Below the pieces are notes generated by a model. The model saw nothing but the letters and a program-made list of their open reading frames with translations. It was not told where the DNA came from and did no database searches. This document shows positions 35,451 to 44,302 of a stretch of DNA of 64,000 nt, one piece after another. How positions within the stretch are numbered: position 1 is the first letter of the stretch; each line of letters opens with the position of its first letter. Where the stretch lies: NCBI GenBank assembly GCA_029432815.1, contig JAROBA010000005.1, positions 62,001 to 126,000 of the forward strand, given 5' to 3'. The translations under genes were made by a program, and so were the position numbers. Origin of the DNA: Pontiellaceae bacterium B1224. GTDB taxonomy: Bacteria > Verrucomicrobiota > Kiritimatiellia > Kiritimatiellales > Pontiellaceae.

Positions 35451-37703
35451 CTATTGATTATTTTCAATCTGGAAGAACTCCGCGCTTTTTGTGGTCTTCA
35501 GATAGATCACCTTATTGGTATCATCGCCACTGGCCACGTTGAGGTTTGTGACAGCAAAGGTCCCGTCCGGCGCATCCGAATGAGCTACGGGCGCAAACTC
35601 CCCGAATCCCAGATTGTCCGTACTGACCGGCCAGTAATCGGCCGCATTTGCTTTCACGTCCAGACCGATGTTCAGCTGCACTGTACCCAAGGCTGCGGGG
35701 CTGAACTCACCGATGATGGCCGGCAGATTGTTAACGAAACTGGCCGGATCAACGTTCATGACATCGTTTATACGTAAGATGTTGTTGGAGTTCTTCGCCG
35801 TTGCCAGCAACGTGGGCAACTCCTCCGCATCAAAAGGAATGTCAGACCCGATCTGGATGCCCAGGATGCTTGGGTCGCCAGCGTCACCCATATAGGCATC
35901 ATACGTACCCAGGTACATGTTGATGTTCAGCCAGATCCCGTACCAGGTGTCCTGCTCAACCGCTTCCTCAAGAAGTACATCGCCTCCCGAGGAGTAGGCA
36001 TAAAAGTTTAAGTTACTACCGCCACCATTAAACATCCGGACCCCCACGGAGTAGCCGGTGATTTCCTTTGCGTTGGGGGTTCTGTTTTCGGAAAGACCAA
36101 AGCTGCCATCGGTATCTGCCGCAGTTCCATACATTTCCCAATAGAGCCAATATTCGGAAGTATCGACAGGAATGCCGCTGAACAGATTCGTCGTACTATA
36201 GCATCCCCGATATCCACCACTCCAGCCAACCGACATATACTGGTCAGAACCTTCACCATTGTTGATGTCAGCGAAGCCTGTGGCACTTGAGGCCGTGCCT
36301 TTAGGATCCCAGTTGAGCAAGGCACCCGGTATATCCCGTATGTTGCTGTTAGCACTATTGTCATAAGTATCGAAGGAATCAATGTACACCGTGAAATACG
36401 GACCGCGCTCAACCATCAACGTAACAGTTGCCACTTCACTGGTCGCTACCTCAGTATAGGCTTGGTAGGTGAAGGTTTCGGTGCCGGAGAATCCGAGATC
36501 GGGTGTGTAGACAAATGCTCCATTGGACGAAAAACTTAATGCGCCGTTCGCGATCATAGAATCATCTTCCACAGCATACATCTCGAAGACCGCTGACGTG
36601 TTGGTATCGTTGTTCAGCACATTGCCTGAGATTACAGGTTCATAGGGCGCCAACTCGTAGGTATCATCCAACACAATGGGGATGTCCGGCGCCAGAGTGG
36701 CGAACAACAGAACCGTTGCAGGAGTACTGGTCTCGGTGCCACCCACCACGGCATAGCTGAAGGTATTGGATCCATTCACTAAACCGGAACAGGAGAAGCT
36801 TCCGTCAGGATTGAGGGTCAGAGAACCCGAGGATATATCATTGACCAACACGGCCGATTCGTATCCCAAATCATTGGCCAGCACACCGGGAGCGGCCACA
36901 TTCGTACTGGATACTTCATAGTCCAGAATATATTCATCGTCGTTTGCCACCAAAGTCGAAGGAGTTATTTTCAGGCTGGGGTAATCCGCCGCAAATCCAT
37001 TCCGGACTCGACCCGCAACACCAAACTGATTGCCCGTCGGGAGGTTGGCGGCGGGGATCGTAGCGGCAAGAATATCTCCACCTCCACTACCATCCTCATT
37101 CACAACCGTAAAATTGACCGTCAGATCACCTGCATCGTTAAAACTCCCGTTCAGTGTGAACGTATAGACAGAGCCATCAGCAATCGATCCTGAAGTTCGA
37201 TCCAGGTTGTCAACACCGGCGCCGCTGAAATCATAACTCCGAATACGAATTTGACCGAAGCCCGTCGCACCTTGCTGCGGGTAGAAAAGCGCCGTAAGGC
37301 CATTAGAATTGATTATATCTCCAAAGAATAAAAACCCGTAGCGAGAAAAATTATTCCCCCCTGAAGAACCCATCGTTATGGTGGAACTCACCGAAAAATC
37401 TGTCATAGCCGCAGCGCTCAAATCCGTTTCGACGGCGGCATACGCAGAGGCATATGAATCACTTATTTTTGCCAATTGGAGCGAGTCTGCCAGCGTAACC
37501 AGCGTAGGATCCTCTATTGTCGAATCTGGTGCAGAAACAATAAAAACGCTGTTGGAGCTATTGACGTCTACCTGTCCGGCCCCCGTGCCGAAATCGGCTG
37601 TGTAAGGTGTAACGACCGCGTGTGCAACACCACAGCAAGCCGTCAGACCTGCGATGAGTGCTGCTGTTTTCAATTGATGTATCTTCATTGTTTTTCTCAT
37701 CAT
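35451..37703 (-). CDS. Exported Ig-like/LamG-like multidomain protein
   Basis: 750 residues; signal peptide (ending GVAHA). First a LamG/DUF1080-like sandwich (~35-235), then two bacterial Ig-like VCBS/cadherin-type repeats: ~240-335 (ANDDEYILDYEVSS, PGVLANDLG, LNPDGSFS) and ~340-430 (VLDDTYELAPYEP, VISGNVLNNDTN, FVYTPDLGFSGTETFTYQA). A second concanavalin-like sandwich follows (~435-650, YIDSFDTYDNS, YWLYWEMYG). No catalytic site is seen. Likely a cell-surface or adhesion protein binding polysaccharide. A TGTCC-N20 element stands 84 bp upstream and a terminator 20 bp downstream, so it is a single-gene unit. The C-terminus lacks the FYRV-type tail of its neighbours. Confidence 0.7.
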   Translation of the reverse strand: MMRKTMKIHQLKTAALIAGLTACCGVAHAVVTPYTADFGTGAGQVDVNSSNSVFIVSAPDSTIEDPTLVTLADSLQLAKISDSYASAYAAVETDLSAAAMTDFSVSSTITMGSSGGNNFSRYGFLFFGDIINSNGLTALFYPQQGATGFGQIRIRSYDFSGAGVDNLDRTSGSIADGSVYTFTLNGSFNDAGDLTVNFTVVNEDGSGGGDILAATIPAANLPTGNQFGVAGRVRNGFAADYPSLKITPSTLVANDDEYILDYEVSSTNVAAPGVLANDLGYESAVLVNDISSGSLTLNPDGSFSCSGLVNGSNTFSYAVVGGTETSTPATVLLFATLAPDIPIVLDDTYELAPYEPVISGNVLNNDTNTSAVFEMYAVEDDSMIANGALSFSSNGAFVYTPDLGFSGTETFTYQAYTEVATSEVATVTLMVERGPYFTVYIDSFDTYDNSANSNIRDIPGALLNWDPKGTASSATGFADINNGEGSDQYMSVGWSGGYRGCYSTTNLFSGIPVDTSEYWLYWEMYGTAADTDGSFGLSENRTPNAKEITGYSVGVRMFNGGGSNLNFYAYSSGGDVLLEEAVEQDTWYGIWLNINMYLGTYDAYMGDAGDPSILGIQIGSDIPFDAEELPTLLATAKNSNNILRINDVMNVDPASFVNNLPAIIGEFSPAALGTVQLNIGLDVKANAADYWPVSTDNLGFGEFAPVAHSDAPDGTFAVTNLNVASGDDTNKVIYLKTTKSAEFFQIENNQ

Positions 37704-37786
37704 CTCTCCTATTTGTTAGCGTTACTACTCACAAACACATGTCTAACATACGTTTTTCATGCACTTCATACTATATGCCCAAACAC

Positions 37787-37819
37787 TACTTATGAGCATC
37801 CCACTCGAAAATTAGGACA
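37787..37819 (-). promoter_or_regulatory. TGTCC-N20 promoter-like element of the 35451-37703 gene
   Basis: Minus strand TGTCCTAATTTTCG, then CATAAGTA exactly 20 nt after TGTCC. It sits 84 bp before the start codon. This copy and that at 43892 share TGTCCTAATTTTCG entirely. Confidence 0.65.
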
Positions 37820-38058
37820 CCTCATTTTAGTTTTTTTGATCCCGACATCAGCTCAGTCATAATTCTTAAACTGAACAGTTAGAGTATAGCGTGGTCCGGT
37901 TTCCGGATCAAAACAGATTATTTAAAAAATCTTATTATTGAACCCGGAGAAGAAGTCGAACTAACAATTAATTCCGAACCGGATCCCCTCCGGTTTGCAG
38001 CAGGTATGAAAGCCATCGTGCCTTCACCTCGCAAGACCTTCGCGGCGGACCCGCCATT

Positions 38059-38073
38059 TTCCAGACATTGGAA
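38059..38073. repeat. 15-bp palindrome copy, non-coding
   Basis: TTCCAGACATTGGAA, exact, 20 bp beyond the terminator of the 38149-39759 gene. CATTTTCCAGACATTGGA is shared with 40861-40878, which also lies at a terminator. Confidence 0.75.
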
Positions 38074-38092
38074 ATATCCTTCCGTTGGCAGG

Positions 38093-38120
38093 AAAAACGC
38101 CCCGCAAATAGTACGGGGCG
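38093..38120 (-). terminator. Rho-independent terminator of the 38149-39759 gene
   Basis: CGCCCCG (38098-38104) and CGGGGCG (38114-38120) form the stem; on the minus strand it is followed by TTTTTCC. It begins 29 bp after the stop codon. Confidence 0.85.
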
Positions 38121-38148
38121 CTTTCGATATCCTCAATAACGAACGCGC

Positions 38149-39759
38149 TTAGTCGATCGTGACCTTGAGCTGCATGAACTGCTGGTCTTCAGCTGCAGTC
38201 GGCACCCGATTGGTTACCGATTCGAACGTAGCGTCAATTGCACCAGCCCCGACCTCCTCTGTCGCACCGGGTTCTTCTTCAGTTGTCAGATTAAGCGTTG
38301 ATCCAACGGTATAGTCCAATCCACTGTCGGCATAGCGAATCCGGCGGCGATAGACATAGTTCAGATAGTCTGTTCCTCCATCCGAATCTGTTGTCGGCAG
38401 ATACGATGCCGCATCATTCACCAGCGGGTCGGAACCCAGTGCAAATTCCAGCAGGTTATCCATGGAATCAGAATCGGGATCATCGCCATACGCATCGTTA
38501 ATCTCAGCAACTAAATTTTCATCCGAAACCCAGGCCTGATAGCTGTTTTGGTCAGAAACAGACTGAACCGCGATGTAAGCTATACGGATTGAGGTATCGG
38601 ATGCGTTCGTCGTACTGGTCATCTGGATCATGATGTTTGTTCCGGCCGGCAAAAAGGTATCCGACAAGCTGAACGTTCCATCCGAATTATCATCGCCTTC
38701 GCCAAACAAAACAATATTAGTGAATGCTTCAGAAGAAATAGTCATCTCGCCATCGACTGCCATGCTGGCGAAATCGATTTCGTTTAAATAGACATCCGAA
38801 TCGAAGTTAAGAACCCAAGCTTCATTGGGATTAAAATCCCGCGACTCATTACTATAGATTCCGTTATTAGAAGAATTGATCCCCAGCGCATTCCCCGGGT
38901 TGGTATTCACCCAAGTCTTATTCGCGGTGCCCGCGGATGCGAGTGTCAAATCCTGCCCGATAATATCGACGGTTGTGATGGTGATGGCTGTATCCCAGCT
39001 GTTGCTGCGGGTCATGGTTGTTCCGATCACGCCACTATCCATTTCACCGTTATCAACAAATTCGAAAACTGCGGGCGTCAATGGCACATTCGGTTCCACA
39101 TAATCCACATCGGCAATATATTCGAGCACCAAGGCGCCCATTCCGGACTCGGTAAAGTTGGTTCCGCCGCCGAGGACGTCGTCCGCAGAAACATACATCA
39201 CCCAGGTGCCGGTATTATTCAAGGTTAAGGGGTCTAATCCGGATGCATCATAATCCTGAATAAAATCATTCGCGGTATCCGTCAGGGAAAAATTATTTAT
39301 GCCATCGCTGAAAACCAGTGTTTCGTAAGGCTGCGTATTCCATTGGGTTCCAAAACCCGTCGTCTTTAGAGAAAGCAGTTTACCGTTGTCGCCAGAATAG
39401 GACACCTTCAATTGAATCACTTGGTCACCGGTGATCCGTCGATTGGCAGAATTGGTGGGCTCACTGTCATATGTCGCCCCCGCGCCGAGCCAGTTCGGTG
39501 CAATATAGACCGGAACTCCGTTCGTCTCCGTAAAGGTAACCGTGAATTGGAGATTACTGATGGGCGACTCCGCATAACGAGCCGGCGAACCATAGCTGAC
39601 GGAATATTCCGTAGGCGTGACTAAATCATTGGTAACTACATTATAGGCCCAGTTTTTATCTGACCCATCGCCGCCAAATTGAATGCTGTTCGTTATGATA
39701 CCCTGCGATGAAACCGTAAAACCGAACAATACCATACTTATCGCAATGTACTTCCTCAT
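38149..39759 (-). CDS. Exported protein with recurrent module and FMQLK-type tail
   Basis: 536 residues; signal peptide (ending VSSQG). Residues ~20-235 form a beta-sandwich of unknown family (SVSYGSPARYAESP, GTWVMYVSADDVLGG). The recurrent module occupies ~240-400: EMDSGVIGTTMTRSN, TTVDIIGQDLTLASAG, ALGINSSNN, DFNPNEAWVLNFDSDVYLN, MTISSEAF. Then come a TSP3-like linker (DDPDSDSMDNLLEFALGSDP) and the complete C-terminal module, with NYVYRRRIRYADSGLDYTVG, FESVTNRVPTAAE and QQFMQLKVT. No catalytic domain is recognised. This is the best reference copy for the tail seen in decayed form at 40887 and 58033. It is a single-gene unit with its own promoter element and terminator. Confidence 0.72.
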   Translation of the reverse strand: MRKYIAISMVLFGFTVSSQGIITNSIQFGGDGSDKNWAYNVVTNDLVTPTEYSVSYGSPARYAESPISNLQFTVTFTETNGVPVYIAPNWLGAGATYDSEPTNSANRRITGDQVIQLKVSYSGDNGKLLSLKTTGFGTQWNTQPYETLVFSDGINNFSLTDTANDFIQDYDASGLDPLTLNNTGTWVMYVSADDVLGGGTNFTESGMGALVLEYIADVDYVEPNVPLTPAVFEFVDNGEMDSGVIGTTMTRSNSWDTAITITTVDIIGQDLTLASAGTANKTWVNTNPGNALGINSSNNGIYSNESRDFNPNEAWVLNFDSDVYLNEIDFASMAVDGEMTISSEAFTNIVLFGEGDDNSDGTFSLSDTFLPAGTNIMIQMTSTTNASDTSIRIAYIAVQSVSDQNSYQAWVSDENLVAEINDAYGDDPDSDSMDNLLEFALGSDPLVNDAASYLPTTDSDGGTDYLNYVYRRRIRYADSGLDYTVGSTLNLTTEEEPGATEEVGAGAIDATFESVTNRVPTAAEDQQFMQLKVTID

Positions 39760-39833
39760 CTATCGCTCTCCTTTGTTTTCCACACATGCACTACAAATCG
39801 GGAAATGGCCCTTCATTTTTACAAGTCGTACTA

Positions 39834-39866
39834 AACTTATGAACATTCAAAACAGAAGTTGGGACA
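39834..39866 (-). promoter_or_regulatory. TGTCC-N20 promoter-like element of the 38149-39759 gene
   Basis: Minus strand TGTCCCAACTTCTG, then CATAAGTT exactly 20 nt after TGTCC; 75 bp before the start codon. Confidence 0.65.
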
Positions 39867-39896
39867 CCTATGGGCTCTTTTCATAAAGTTCTATGC

Positions 39897-39924
39897 AAAA
39901 AAAAGCGGGCTCTGCGAGCCCGCT
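39897..39924 (-). terminator. Rho-independent terminator of the PEP-CTERM gene
   Basis: AGCGGGCTC-TGC-GAGCCCGCT gives a perfect 9-bp stem; on the minus strand it is followed by a run of eight T. It begins 22 bp after the stop codon. Confidence 0.9.
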
Positions 39925-39946
39925 CTTCCATACCTCAATTCGAGGT

Positions 39947-40627
39947 CTACATCTTGAAGCGGCGAACGATAAGCGAACCAATGGCACATACGCCTATCAG
40001 GCCGAGCGTTGCCGGTTCCGGAATCGACGAAATCGCAAGCACGAAATCCCTATCCGCTTTGAGAACGTTACTTTCATAGGCCTCGCCGCCCGCATAGACA
40101 TCGCCACCTGTCCCATCAGTGGTACGCAACCATTCGAAGCCGGGATTAAAGTCCCCTCCATTGTCTTCAGTCGTGATCTGGAGCCCGTAGCCTGAGTCTC
40201 CCGCGCTGGCATTAAGTGACAGGGGTGTAGTAAGGTTGATTTGGGCGATACTATCCGAACCTCCTACCGGGGGGAACGTGAACGTATCTGCATATACGAT
40301 GGCACCCTGTACCAGATTAGTCGCATGCACGTCGGTGACTTCGAAAATTGTCAACTTCATATTCCAATCGACGTTTGCGTTGGCATCGGTCTCGTACTCT
40401 AAGTAGATTGCCTGGGCCGAAAACGCGCTGCTTACACTGAAAGTCTGTGCGACGGAATCGTTCGCATCATCACCGAAGTCACCAACATCCGGTGTGGCTG
40501 CGATGACTTCAGCGGAAGTGGGGAATGATCCTCCAGTGGCGATCGTATCCGCCTCAACCGTTACCCCGCAAAAAACTGCTGCCGACAGTGCCAATGCACT
40601 CCATTTTTTCCTGCTCATTTTTTTCAT
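39947..40627 (-). CDS. PEP-CTERM sorting-domain protein
   Basis: 226 residues. Signal peptide to ~26 (ending VTVEA), a beta-sandwich (~30-200) and a textbook PEP-CTERM signal at the end: SSIPEPATLGLIGVCAIGS then a short basic LIVRRFKM. PEP-CTERM proteins are cut and anchored by an exosortase, usually with exopolysaccharide; the exosortase must be elsewhere. The sandwich resembles the two tandem N-terminal domains of the 54659-57982 protein: LTIFEVTDV against LHIFEVADP, FEWLRTTDGTGGDVYAGG against FEWRRSSGAGDFYAGG, and RDFVLAISS against RDALLALSG. So the same sugar-binding-like domain is used in a PEP-CTERM protein and in a tail-bearing protein. Single-gene unit with promoter element and strong terminator. 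Confidence 0.88.
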   Translation of the reverse strand: MKKMSRKKWSALALSAAVFCGVTVEADTIATGGSFPTSAEVIAATPDVGDFGDDANDSVAQTFSVSSAFSAQAIYLEYETDANANVDWNMKLTIFEVTDVHATNLVQGAIVYADTFTFPPVGGSDSIAQINLTTPLSLNASAGDSGYGLQITTEDNGGDFNPGFEWLRTTDGTGGDVYAGGEAYESNVLKADRDFVLAISSIPEPATLGLIGVCAIGSLIVRRFKM

Positions 40628-40690
40628 TTTATTTCCCTTTTATGTTTGTTTCCATTTTGGACTATACAAGCCCCACTAAACGACTGTGTA

Positions 40691-40723
40691 AATATATGAA
40701 CATCCCAAGTCGAGATTAGGACA
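40691..40723 (-). promoter_or_regulatory. TGTCC-N20 promoter-like element of the PEP-CTERM gene
   Basis: Minus strand TGTCCTAATCTCGA, then CATATATT exactly 20 nt after TGTCC; 64 bp before the start codon. Confidence 0.6.
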
Positions 40724-40836
40724 CATTAAATATTTTTTTCTGCTTAGAAGCAACACTGATCCTGTAGGTGATGGCCGGATGAATCACAAATGTCTCTCCA
40801 ATCCTTTCCTCTCGCTGAAAATCTGCATGGAAATCG

Positions 40837-40866
40837 AAAAAATGCCCCATTAAAATGGAGCATTTT
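40837..40866 (-). terminator. Rho-independent terminator of the 41058-43832 transcription unit
   Basis: AAAATGCCCCAT and ATGGAGCATTTT pair with one mismatch around TAAA; read on the minus strand the stem is followed by TTTTCG. It lies 21 bp after the stop that would end the read-through frame (40887), not near the actual stop at 41058. Confidence 0.75.
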
Positions 40867-40886
40867 CCAGACATTGGATGCCCGCG

Positions 40887-41057
40887 CTATTCCTTGGAAA
40901 CACTCAGTCCCATGAACTGTTGCGCCGCATCTGCCGTCGACACGCCGTTCGTCACCATTTCGAACTCGGCGCTGTTTCCAATGATTGGAAATGACTCATT
41001 CACCAAAGGATGGGATATAGAAGGCGAACATGATTTTTTTTCAGGACCGGCGTGAAT
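40887..41057 (-). pseudogene. Eroded, in-frame C-terminal tail of the 41058-43832 gene
   Basis: Directly after the TGA at 41058-41060 the same frame continues open for 56 codons and then ends in TAG. The end reads AEFEMVTNGVSTADAAQQF followed by MGLSVSKE, plainly the conserved tail (compare FESVTNRVPTAAEDQQFMQL). Before it, HPLVNES matches the DPLVNDA that normally begins this tail region. About 60 residues between the two are missing, and the exact palindrome TTCCAATGATTGGAA (40976-40990) sits at the join, read as FPIIGN. So the tail lost its middle and was cut off by a stop codon. Confidence 0.75.
40976..40990. repeat. 15-bp palindrome copy at a deletion junction
   Basis: TTCCAATGATTGGAA, exact, at the point where the eroded tail jumps from HPLVNES to SAEFEMVTN. 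Confidence 0.8.
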
Positions 41058-43832
41058 TCACTCTGATTCCAATCCCGGCCCCTGGCTCTTGTCCTGAAGA
41101 GTTACCGTAATCGAATCGATTCGCGCGTTGCCTTCAACCTGCTCGATTCGAATATCCGTTCCCTGAGGAATTTCTTTTCCGACATCGAGCATGTCCTTGC
41201 CGGCAACCTGGAATACGGTTCCCTTGCCTCCGTTGCTGTCATCAAGTATTGAGACGGTCATTGTTTCGTCCTCGTCGTCCAGTCCAACGAAATGGATGGC
41301 GCTAAGGATGACGGTTTTATCGAAATCAAACACCCACGCCTCATTCGGGTCGAAACTCTGATATTCGGAACCACTCACAGAACCCGTGTTGATACTCAAT
41401 GAGTTGAAGCGGTGAAAAATGGTGGTTGTATTGCCTTGAGCTGTTCGATCACTACCGATGATACCGCGTGTCGTTAACGTGACTCCACTACGCGTCATCT
41501 CCGCACCGACTACACCCTCTTTGGCGTCCAGTTCGCAGCCATCCCTGAATTCAAAGGTCACGGCGTCAGCACTGGATTCTGATGGCATTTCAAGAGATGA
41601 AAACGTTGGCGTCGCTAAAGAGGACCCGACCTCGCGCAGATCGATCGGTTTGATGCCCAGTTTTTCGGCGGGGGAACCTTTCTTGAAACGGTAGAGCCCC
41701 TTCTTCATCGCTTCCAGATCAAACATCGGATCGGCATACAGGAGTTTCACAGACTCCTTGCCGGGCGTGACCGGCTGCCCCGAGAACAGATCTCTGCCGA
41801 GTGCTGCCTTTGGCACATAGCACTCGCTCTTATTCCAGGTAAAGTATATGGAGTTTTCCATCTTCGGAAGATTCTCATAAAACGGTCGATTTGTAGCACG
41901 GTCATCGGTCAGGTAGAGCCCGTTATTCGATTTTGAGGAGACCGGAGGCATAAAGATATTTCCAACCGGTAATACTTTTTTGGTGCCCCCCAGCCATCCG
42001 GGCAGGGTTCTTCCGCGCAGGAAGGTTTCGGTGAAGATAAAGTTGTTGAACAGATCGGCCGGCCCTTTGAGTCCGAATCCGCGTTCCGCTTGTTTAATCA
42101 CGTTATTTTTGATGATGGTGAAGCTCGGGTTGTCATCCAAACGAATGGTTCCCGCCGTATCATAGTTCTGGTGCAGATAATTATGGTCCACCACATTATT
42201 CTCACCCATGGCTGAGAAATAAATCGCGTTGCCGTCGTGCAGTTTCAGCAGCACACGCGAGATATCGTTCATTGCAATGTTGTTTTCCCGGGCATGCAGC
42301 AGCGGAAGAAAATGCTCAAGCCGGTTATGATACTGCGCAGCCAGACCCTTTTGAATGTAGGGCTCACACTCTTCAAATCGGATCGTCGACATCCACGCAC
42401 GTCTGAAAGGAATACGCTTTATCAGGTAGAACTCATGCGGACGGCATCCACTGACGACAATGCCGTTGTAGGGCAGATCGTGAATCGTGTTATGCGTAAT
42501 TTGGTTATTCCCACTTTGAGCAATAAAGATACCTGCTGAATGCCAAAGCAGCTCACCGACATGGTGAATGTAGTTATCGTGAACCACGTTGTGTTTGTTC
42601 ACATCCTTTGTGCCGGGGCCGTAGCCGCTCAGCACAATTCCTCCCGCACCGAGATACTTCAGGTGGTTGCTGGAAACTTCGATTCCCTGACAGTGCAGAT
42701 CAAGACGGACGCCCGTGCCGCTGCTCGACTTAATAACATTGGAGGCGAACGTGCAGCTTTCAGCGAACCTGAAGCGAACAACGGCATTGCCTTTGTCATA
42801 CATTTCCCAGTCGTGCTGGAGGCCTTGATCCCCCTCCTCCATGGTATCGCGCGCACCGTGCATAAAGGTGAGGCCTTCAAAATTCAGGTGCTCTACAAAC
42901 GGGCCGTCTTCTTTGCCCTCGACCCGAATGAATTCCTGCAGAGCCGGTGCGACCACATTCATTTCTGACACATCGGTTGCCGGCCACATATAGATTCGAC
43001 CTTCCTGCGTATTCACCACCCACTCACCCGGCTCATCCAAATAGTCAATCGCGTTCAGGACCCAATATTTTCTACCGGGATTCTCTTGCTGATAGGTCGG
43101 ATCCGCTGAAAGGCGCGCAATCTTCTTTTCCGTATCGATGCTCTCTAACGGAATCAGGTTAGCCAACCAGGGACGGTCGTTCAGTTTCAGCTCGATATCG
43201 CGGGGGTTTTTCCAACCTTTTATATCATCCCCGCGAAAATAAACATCACGATCAAAAGGCTCAACCGGATCGCCCTCATACTCCAGCATGCTCGTCAGCT
43301 TTTTACCCTGCCGGTTATAATCATATCGCTTTTCGATATCCTGGTAGTAAAAGCCCTCTGACTTCGCCCGGGGAAGAAGCTCCTCGCCATCATAGAGCGA
43401 TCGGATATACCAATCATTGCCTCCGCCCTTCGGAATCTCAGCCACCCATAGATTTCCTTTCGCAGCTTCAGCCACCCCTTCAGGATAGACGGATACTTTC
43501 TTCCAGCCCGTTATCGGGATACCGCCGGTAAAGACCGGTTGCTCGCCGGGGAATGCTTTGTAACGGATCGGTGCCGCTTCAGATCCGGAATCCTCCAGAC
43601 CAAACACAACGGTTTCTCGCAAGGGGTAGACGCCGCCTTTAATCAGCACCTCAATGGGTTGACCGGATTGCTGTTTCTTCAATTCCCTGACTCGAAGTCG
43701 AGCCGCATCCAGAGTTGAAATCGGTCCGTCAGGACTCACAACAACAGTCTCCGATTCTGATCCCGCCACAACCACCATGGCGAACGAAGTTACCATTAAT
43801 AATGCCGCAAAAACGGCTCCTCGCTTTTTCAT
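41058..43832 (-). CDS. Right-handed beta-helix glycosidase (GH141-like) with recurrent module
   Basis: About 924 residues from the ATG at 43832, chosen because AAGGAG stands 8 bases before it; the longer frame to 43907 would begin upstream of the promoter-like element. Signal peptide to ~23. N-cap STLDAARLRVRELKK and IKGGVYPLRETVVFGLEDSG, with YKAFPGEQPVFTGG, as in GH141/GH120-type beta-helix enzymes (known activities include alpha-L-fucosidase and xylanase). PbH1 repeats run to ~720 (HLNFEGLTFMHGARD, HNVVHDNYIHHVG, NQITHNTIHDLPYNGIVVSG). The recurrent module is at ~755-915 (ELDAKEGVVGAEMTRSG, YQSFDPNEAWVFDFDK). The protein then stops short of the usual TSP3 linker and tail; see the eroded tail at 40887-41057. 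Confidence 0.75.
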   Translation of the reverse strand: MKKRGAVFAALLMVTSFAMVVVAGSESETVVVSPDGPISTLDAARLRVRELKKQQSGQPIEVLIKGGVYPLRETVVFGLEDSGSEAAPIRYKAFPGEQPVFTGGIPITGWKKVSVYPEGVAEAAKGNLWVAEIPKGGGNDWYIRSLYDGEELLPRAKSEGFYYQDIEKRYDYNRQGKKLTSMLEYEGDPVEPFDRDVYFRGDDIKGWKNPRDIELKLNDRPWLANLIPLESIDTEKKIARLSADPTYQQENPGRKYWVLNAIDYLDEPGEWVVNTQEGRIYMWPATDVSEMNVVAPALQEFIRVEGKEDGPFVEHLNFEGLTFMHGARDTMEEGDQGLQHDWEMYDKGNAVVRFRFAESCTFASNVIKSSSGTGVRLDLHCQGIEVSSNHLKYLGAGGIVLSGYGPGTKDVNKHNVVHDNYIHHVGELLWHSAGIFIAQSGNNQITHNTIHDLPYNGIVVSGCRPHEFYLIKRIPFRRAWMSTIRFEECEPYIQKGLAAQYHNRLEHFLPLLHARENNIAMNDISRVLLKLHDGNAIYFSAMGENNVVDHNYLHQNYDTAGTIRLDDNPSFTIIKNNVIKQAERGFGLKGPADLFNNFIFTETFLRGRTLPGWLGGTKKVLPVGNIFMPPVSSKSNNGLYLTDDRATNRPFYENLPKMENSIYFTWNKSECYVPKAALGRDLFSGQPVTPGKESVKLLYADPMFDLEAMKKGLYRFKKGSPAEKLGIKPIDLREVGSSLATPTFSSLEMPSESSADAVTFEFRDGCELDAKEGVVGAEMTRSGVTLTTRGIIGSDRTAQGNTTTIFHRFNSLSINTGSVSGSEYQSFDPNEAWVFDFDKTVILSAIHFVGLDDEDETMTVSILDDSNGGKGTVFQVAGKDMLDVGKEIPQGTDIRIEQVEGNARIDSITVTLQDKSQGPGLESE

Positions 43833-43891
43833 ATTCATATCTCCTTTACGAAATCCTTTGACGATGCGAACACCGCATACCAATGAATAAT

Positions 43892-43924
43892 TACTTTTGA
43901 TCCGCAACAGCGAAAATTAGGACA
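43892..43924 (-). promoter_or_regulatory. TGTCC-N20 promoter-like element of the GH141-like gene
   Basis: Minus strand TGTCCTAATTTTCG, then CAAAAGTA exactly 20 nt after TGTCC; 60 bp before the chosen start codon. Confidence 0.65.
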
Positions 43925-44087
43925 ATGCTTTATCTTTTTTATCCGGCTGGCAACAAACCCGAAAGCGGGAACTCCAGCCATAGAAGATCTAAAGACGAAT
44001 CCTCATGCGGCGATCATCCACACAGATACCTATATACAGGTGAGCCGGATCGGTATCCCTTCGGGACAGATCTGTATTTTTTTTTAT

Positions 44088-44102
44088 TCCAAAGACTGGA
44101 AG
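44088..44102. repeat. 15-bp palindrome copy, non-coding
   Basis: TTCCAAAGACTGGAA, exact, in the gap between the kinase gene and the GH141-like gene. Confidence 0.75.
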
Positions 44103-44302
44103 TCAGGAGAGAAAATGCGCTTGTAAACAAAACTGGGGGATGCACTAAATTGCACTACATCAGGATGGGTCAACTGGAGAAACATACGAAGGCAGGCATC
44201 CAACTTGTTTACATGTGCAATGAGTCGATTCCCCGCAGACAGGCTGGAAGATGGTCCTACGTTGCTCAACAAAAGCTAAAGTGCCACCGAGTAGGCCCCC
44301 GC

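Larger units (their letters stand above)
37704..38148. other. Intergenic region: promoter element, gene remnant, palindrome, terminator
   Basis: Contains the promoter-like element of the gene to the left (37787-37819), a plus-strand protein-like frame without a start (37883-38152), an exact palindrome (38059-38073) and the terminator of the gene to the right (38093-38120). Confidence 0.65.
37883..38152 (+). pseudogene. Possible remnant of an unrelated plus-strand gene
   Basis: From a stop at 37880 the frame runs open with a convincingly protein-like stretch (LIIEPGEEVELTINSEP, then LRFAAGMKAIVPSP), but there is no start codon or upstream space. After the palindrome at 38059 the sequence turns into the terminator. 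I do not recognise the family. Best read as a gene fragment left by rearrangement. Confidence 0.3.
43833..44302. other. Intergenic region with promoter element, hairpin and palindrome
   Basis: No credible gene. It carries the promoter-like element (43892-43924), a GGCTGG...CCAGCC hairpin with inner CCCG/CGGG (43945-43979, no T-run after it in either direction) and an exact palindrome (44088-44102). The 180 bp up to the kinase stop codon show nothing I recognise. Confidence 0.6.

Noticed and set aside
43945-43979. GGCTGG...CCAGCC hairpin as a terminator
   Set aside because: The T-run lies on the wrong side for the minus-strand gene, and there is no gene ending here on the plus strand.
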